From Pampus argenteus (taxonomy: Eukaryota > Chordata > Actinopteri > Scombriformes > Stromateidae), in the NCBI GenBank assembly GCA_036937835.1, contig CM072871.1, forward strand, positions 7,731,501 to 7,795,500: DNA of 64,000 nucleotides. The letters are read 5' to 3'. Below are positions 62,573-64,000 of the stretch, one piece after another. The notes below the pieces were generated by a model, which saw only the letters and a program-made list of their open reading frames with translations, searched no databases and was not told the origin of the DNA. The first letter of the stretch is position 1; every line of letters starts with the position of its first letter. Position numbers and translations under genes: made by a program.

Positions 62573-64000
62573 TGGGTAAACATTGAAGAAAATGTACCTT
62601 TCTGGTGGCCAGACACAATTCTCCAAGGAGATTGTCTCTAGCTTTCTGCAGATGGGGTTTTTTCTTGCAGGGGCTCTATTGGCCTCTATTGGATAAGCTT
62701 TCTATAGACACTATTTGACAGCATTTGAAAAAAGGGAATTATTAATTGAGTGCAGATAGTAGTCACTGACTTGGCAACCATGTTGTTGTTAACATGGCTG
62801 TTTATTCAATGAATGGGAATGAAGATGTAGCTTCAGTAAGCACTGAGAATGACCGTCCATCTGTTTGTTTTTACAAAGTGTTTCTTTTTTTCATCACAGT
62901 TCTGTGCAACACATAATACTATGTGATAAGACACTGCATTTTCTGTTCCTCTGCTGCAGTAGACTTCACTTGCCAAACTGATGCTATTTTGGTGATATTT
63001 TCAATGGAAGGATACAGTGTCCTCTCCCACCCACATCTGAATCTGCTTTAATACCTTGGCTCATCCTTTATCCTTCATCCTTTCCTTTTTCCTCTTCTGT
63101 GCTCCCATCAAACAAATAAAGAGGAATGTAGGACAAAGTCTCTGCAGGCTGCTCTTAAAGGGATGCCCTTGTTCCTGCTCCACTTCTGTTTCTATATTTC
63201 TCTCCTCTCTCGATCCCTCCCTGTCGCACGTACGGATTATTACATGCGCACACTTGCATAGTCACGCAAAAGACTCTTTGTCTAAGAGGCCTCATAAACA
63301 GTGGCCTGTGCCTGTAACTCTATCATTTGTGTGCGATCAATGTCAGCGCTGAAAAAAGAAACAGTGCCTAATGCCTAATTAATGGGGTAAGGTGAGAAAT
63401 ATGGCTGAGGAGTGAGACAAGCTTGGCAGACGTTGTTGCGATGAAGGGTAGCCTATATGAGGACCTCTCCTTCTTGGGGTGTTGTGGGGTGTTGACAGTA
63501 CCTGGCTATTAGGTCTGGACGGAGTATCTGGTTCTCCAAGTGGATTAAAAAAGAGCATGTAACCAAGAGATGACTGTATTAGTAGCTGACACCATTCCCA
63601 AGTGGCTTCAGATTTATAACCGGCAATGACTCATTTCAATGAGTCATTTTAAAATCTTGAGACTAAATGTCATTTTAATATTTTTTTTTTCCAACAATTT
63701 CAGGGCGAATTTTCTCTTTTTAACTGAGTGAGTTATTATCATCAGCATTCGTTCTGACAATTAAGGATCAGCATCATAGATAATGATGTTTTGTAAATGT
63801 TTCGGGAAACATCACAGTGCTGTGTTATGATCATGGAGTCTCTCCCCGGAGGCTCCAAAATTAAGCTTTTTAAATAGCTTTTGATATATAAGCATGAGCT
63901 GAGAACGATTCTAACGACAGCCGTTGGAGTCCTGATTAACTCGCATGTGGCAAAGCTCTATGTTAATGTGATACTATAACATATTAGCCTTAAACAAGTC

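Larger units (their letters stand above)
59851..64000 (+). other. kcnma1: kcnma1 intron 3, 5' part
   Basis: Starts with consensus donor gtaagt. No further exon is recognisable before the window ends: no match to the S1-S2 segment beginning with PIESCQNFYKDF-like sequence. Contents: ordinary AT-rich intron, a short imperfect inverted repeat at 61601-61627, an interrupted (AC)n at 62547-62572 and A/T runs. Confidence 0.85.

Noticed and set aside
1..64000. CRISPR arrays, operons, phage, toxin-antitoxin or other prokaryotic systems
   Set aside because: No spaced direct-repeat array, no dense ORF packing, no ribosome-binding-site pattern. The sequence is vertebrate intron and promoter DNA.
1..64000. 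tRNA, rRNA, snRNA or miRNA genes
   Set aside because: No A/B-box cloverleaf or snRNA motif was noticed by eye. The hairpins found are too short or too irregular to call pre-miRNA without folding and expression data.

Overview
This window is vertebrate genomic DNA, almost certainly from a ray-finned (probably percomorph teleost) fish. It is AT-leaning, dense in (GT)n/(CA)n microsatellites and homopolymer runs, and carries fragments that look like fish-type DNA transposons. It has no long open reading frame, no operon-like gene packing and no prokaryotic feature. The only gene I can support is the 5' part of kcnma1 (slo1), the pore-forming alpha subunit of the large-conductance calcium- and voltage-activated (BK) potassium channel, on the + strand.

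Layout: (1) 1-5280 is AT-rich upstream DNA with no recognisable coding exon. In mammals DLG5 lies upstream of KCNMA1 in the same orientation, so part of this could be a neighbour's 3' untranslated region, but nothing here proves it. (2) 5280-6252 is a CpG-rich promoter and 5' leader with a TATA-like motif, an inverted CCAAT box and several short upstream ORFs. (3) 6253-6543 is coding exon 1 (N-terminus, S0 helix, palmitoylation-type CCxC motif). (4) 6544-37599 is intron 1, about 31 kb. (5) 37600-37767 is exon 2 (S0-S1 linker and start of S1). (6) 37768-59788 is intron 2, about 22 kb. (7) 59789-59850 is exon 3 (S1). (8) Intron 3 runs off the window. All splice sites seen are canonical GT-AG. 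The three exons join in frame (97 codons, 56 codons, 20 codons plus 2 nt) and read continuously as Slo1 from the N-terminus through S1. The pore, gating ring and C-terminus must lie beyond 64000.

The introns hold microsatellites, a 162-bp perfect CTCCT array, a palindromic MITE of about 400 bp (35508-35911), several degraded transposon copies, an L2/SINE-like tail, a candidate REST/NRSF site (15266-15286), a candidate RFX X-box, and several short inverted repeats. The most striking of these is a chain of overlapping perfect hairpins at 52477-52565. I do not see a previously undescribed gene system. The most useful leads are the uORF and multiple-start architecture of the kcnma1 leader, a Val-to-Gly change in S1, the hairpin chain, the MITE and the RE1-like element. 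Claims about repeat families and conservation rest on recognition from memory and are marked as such.
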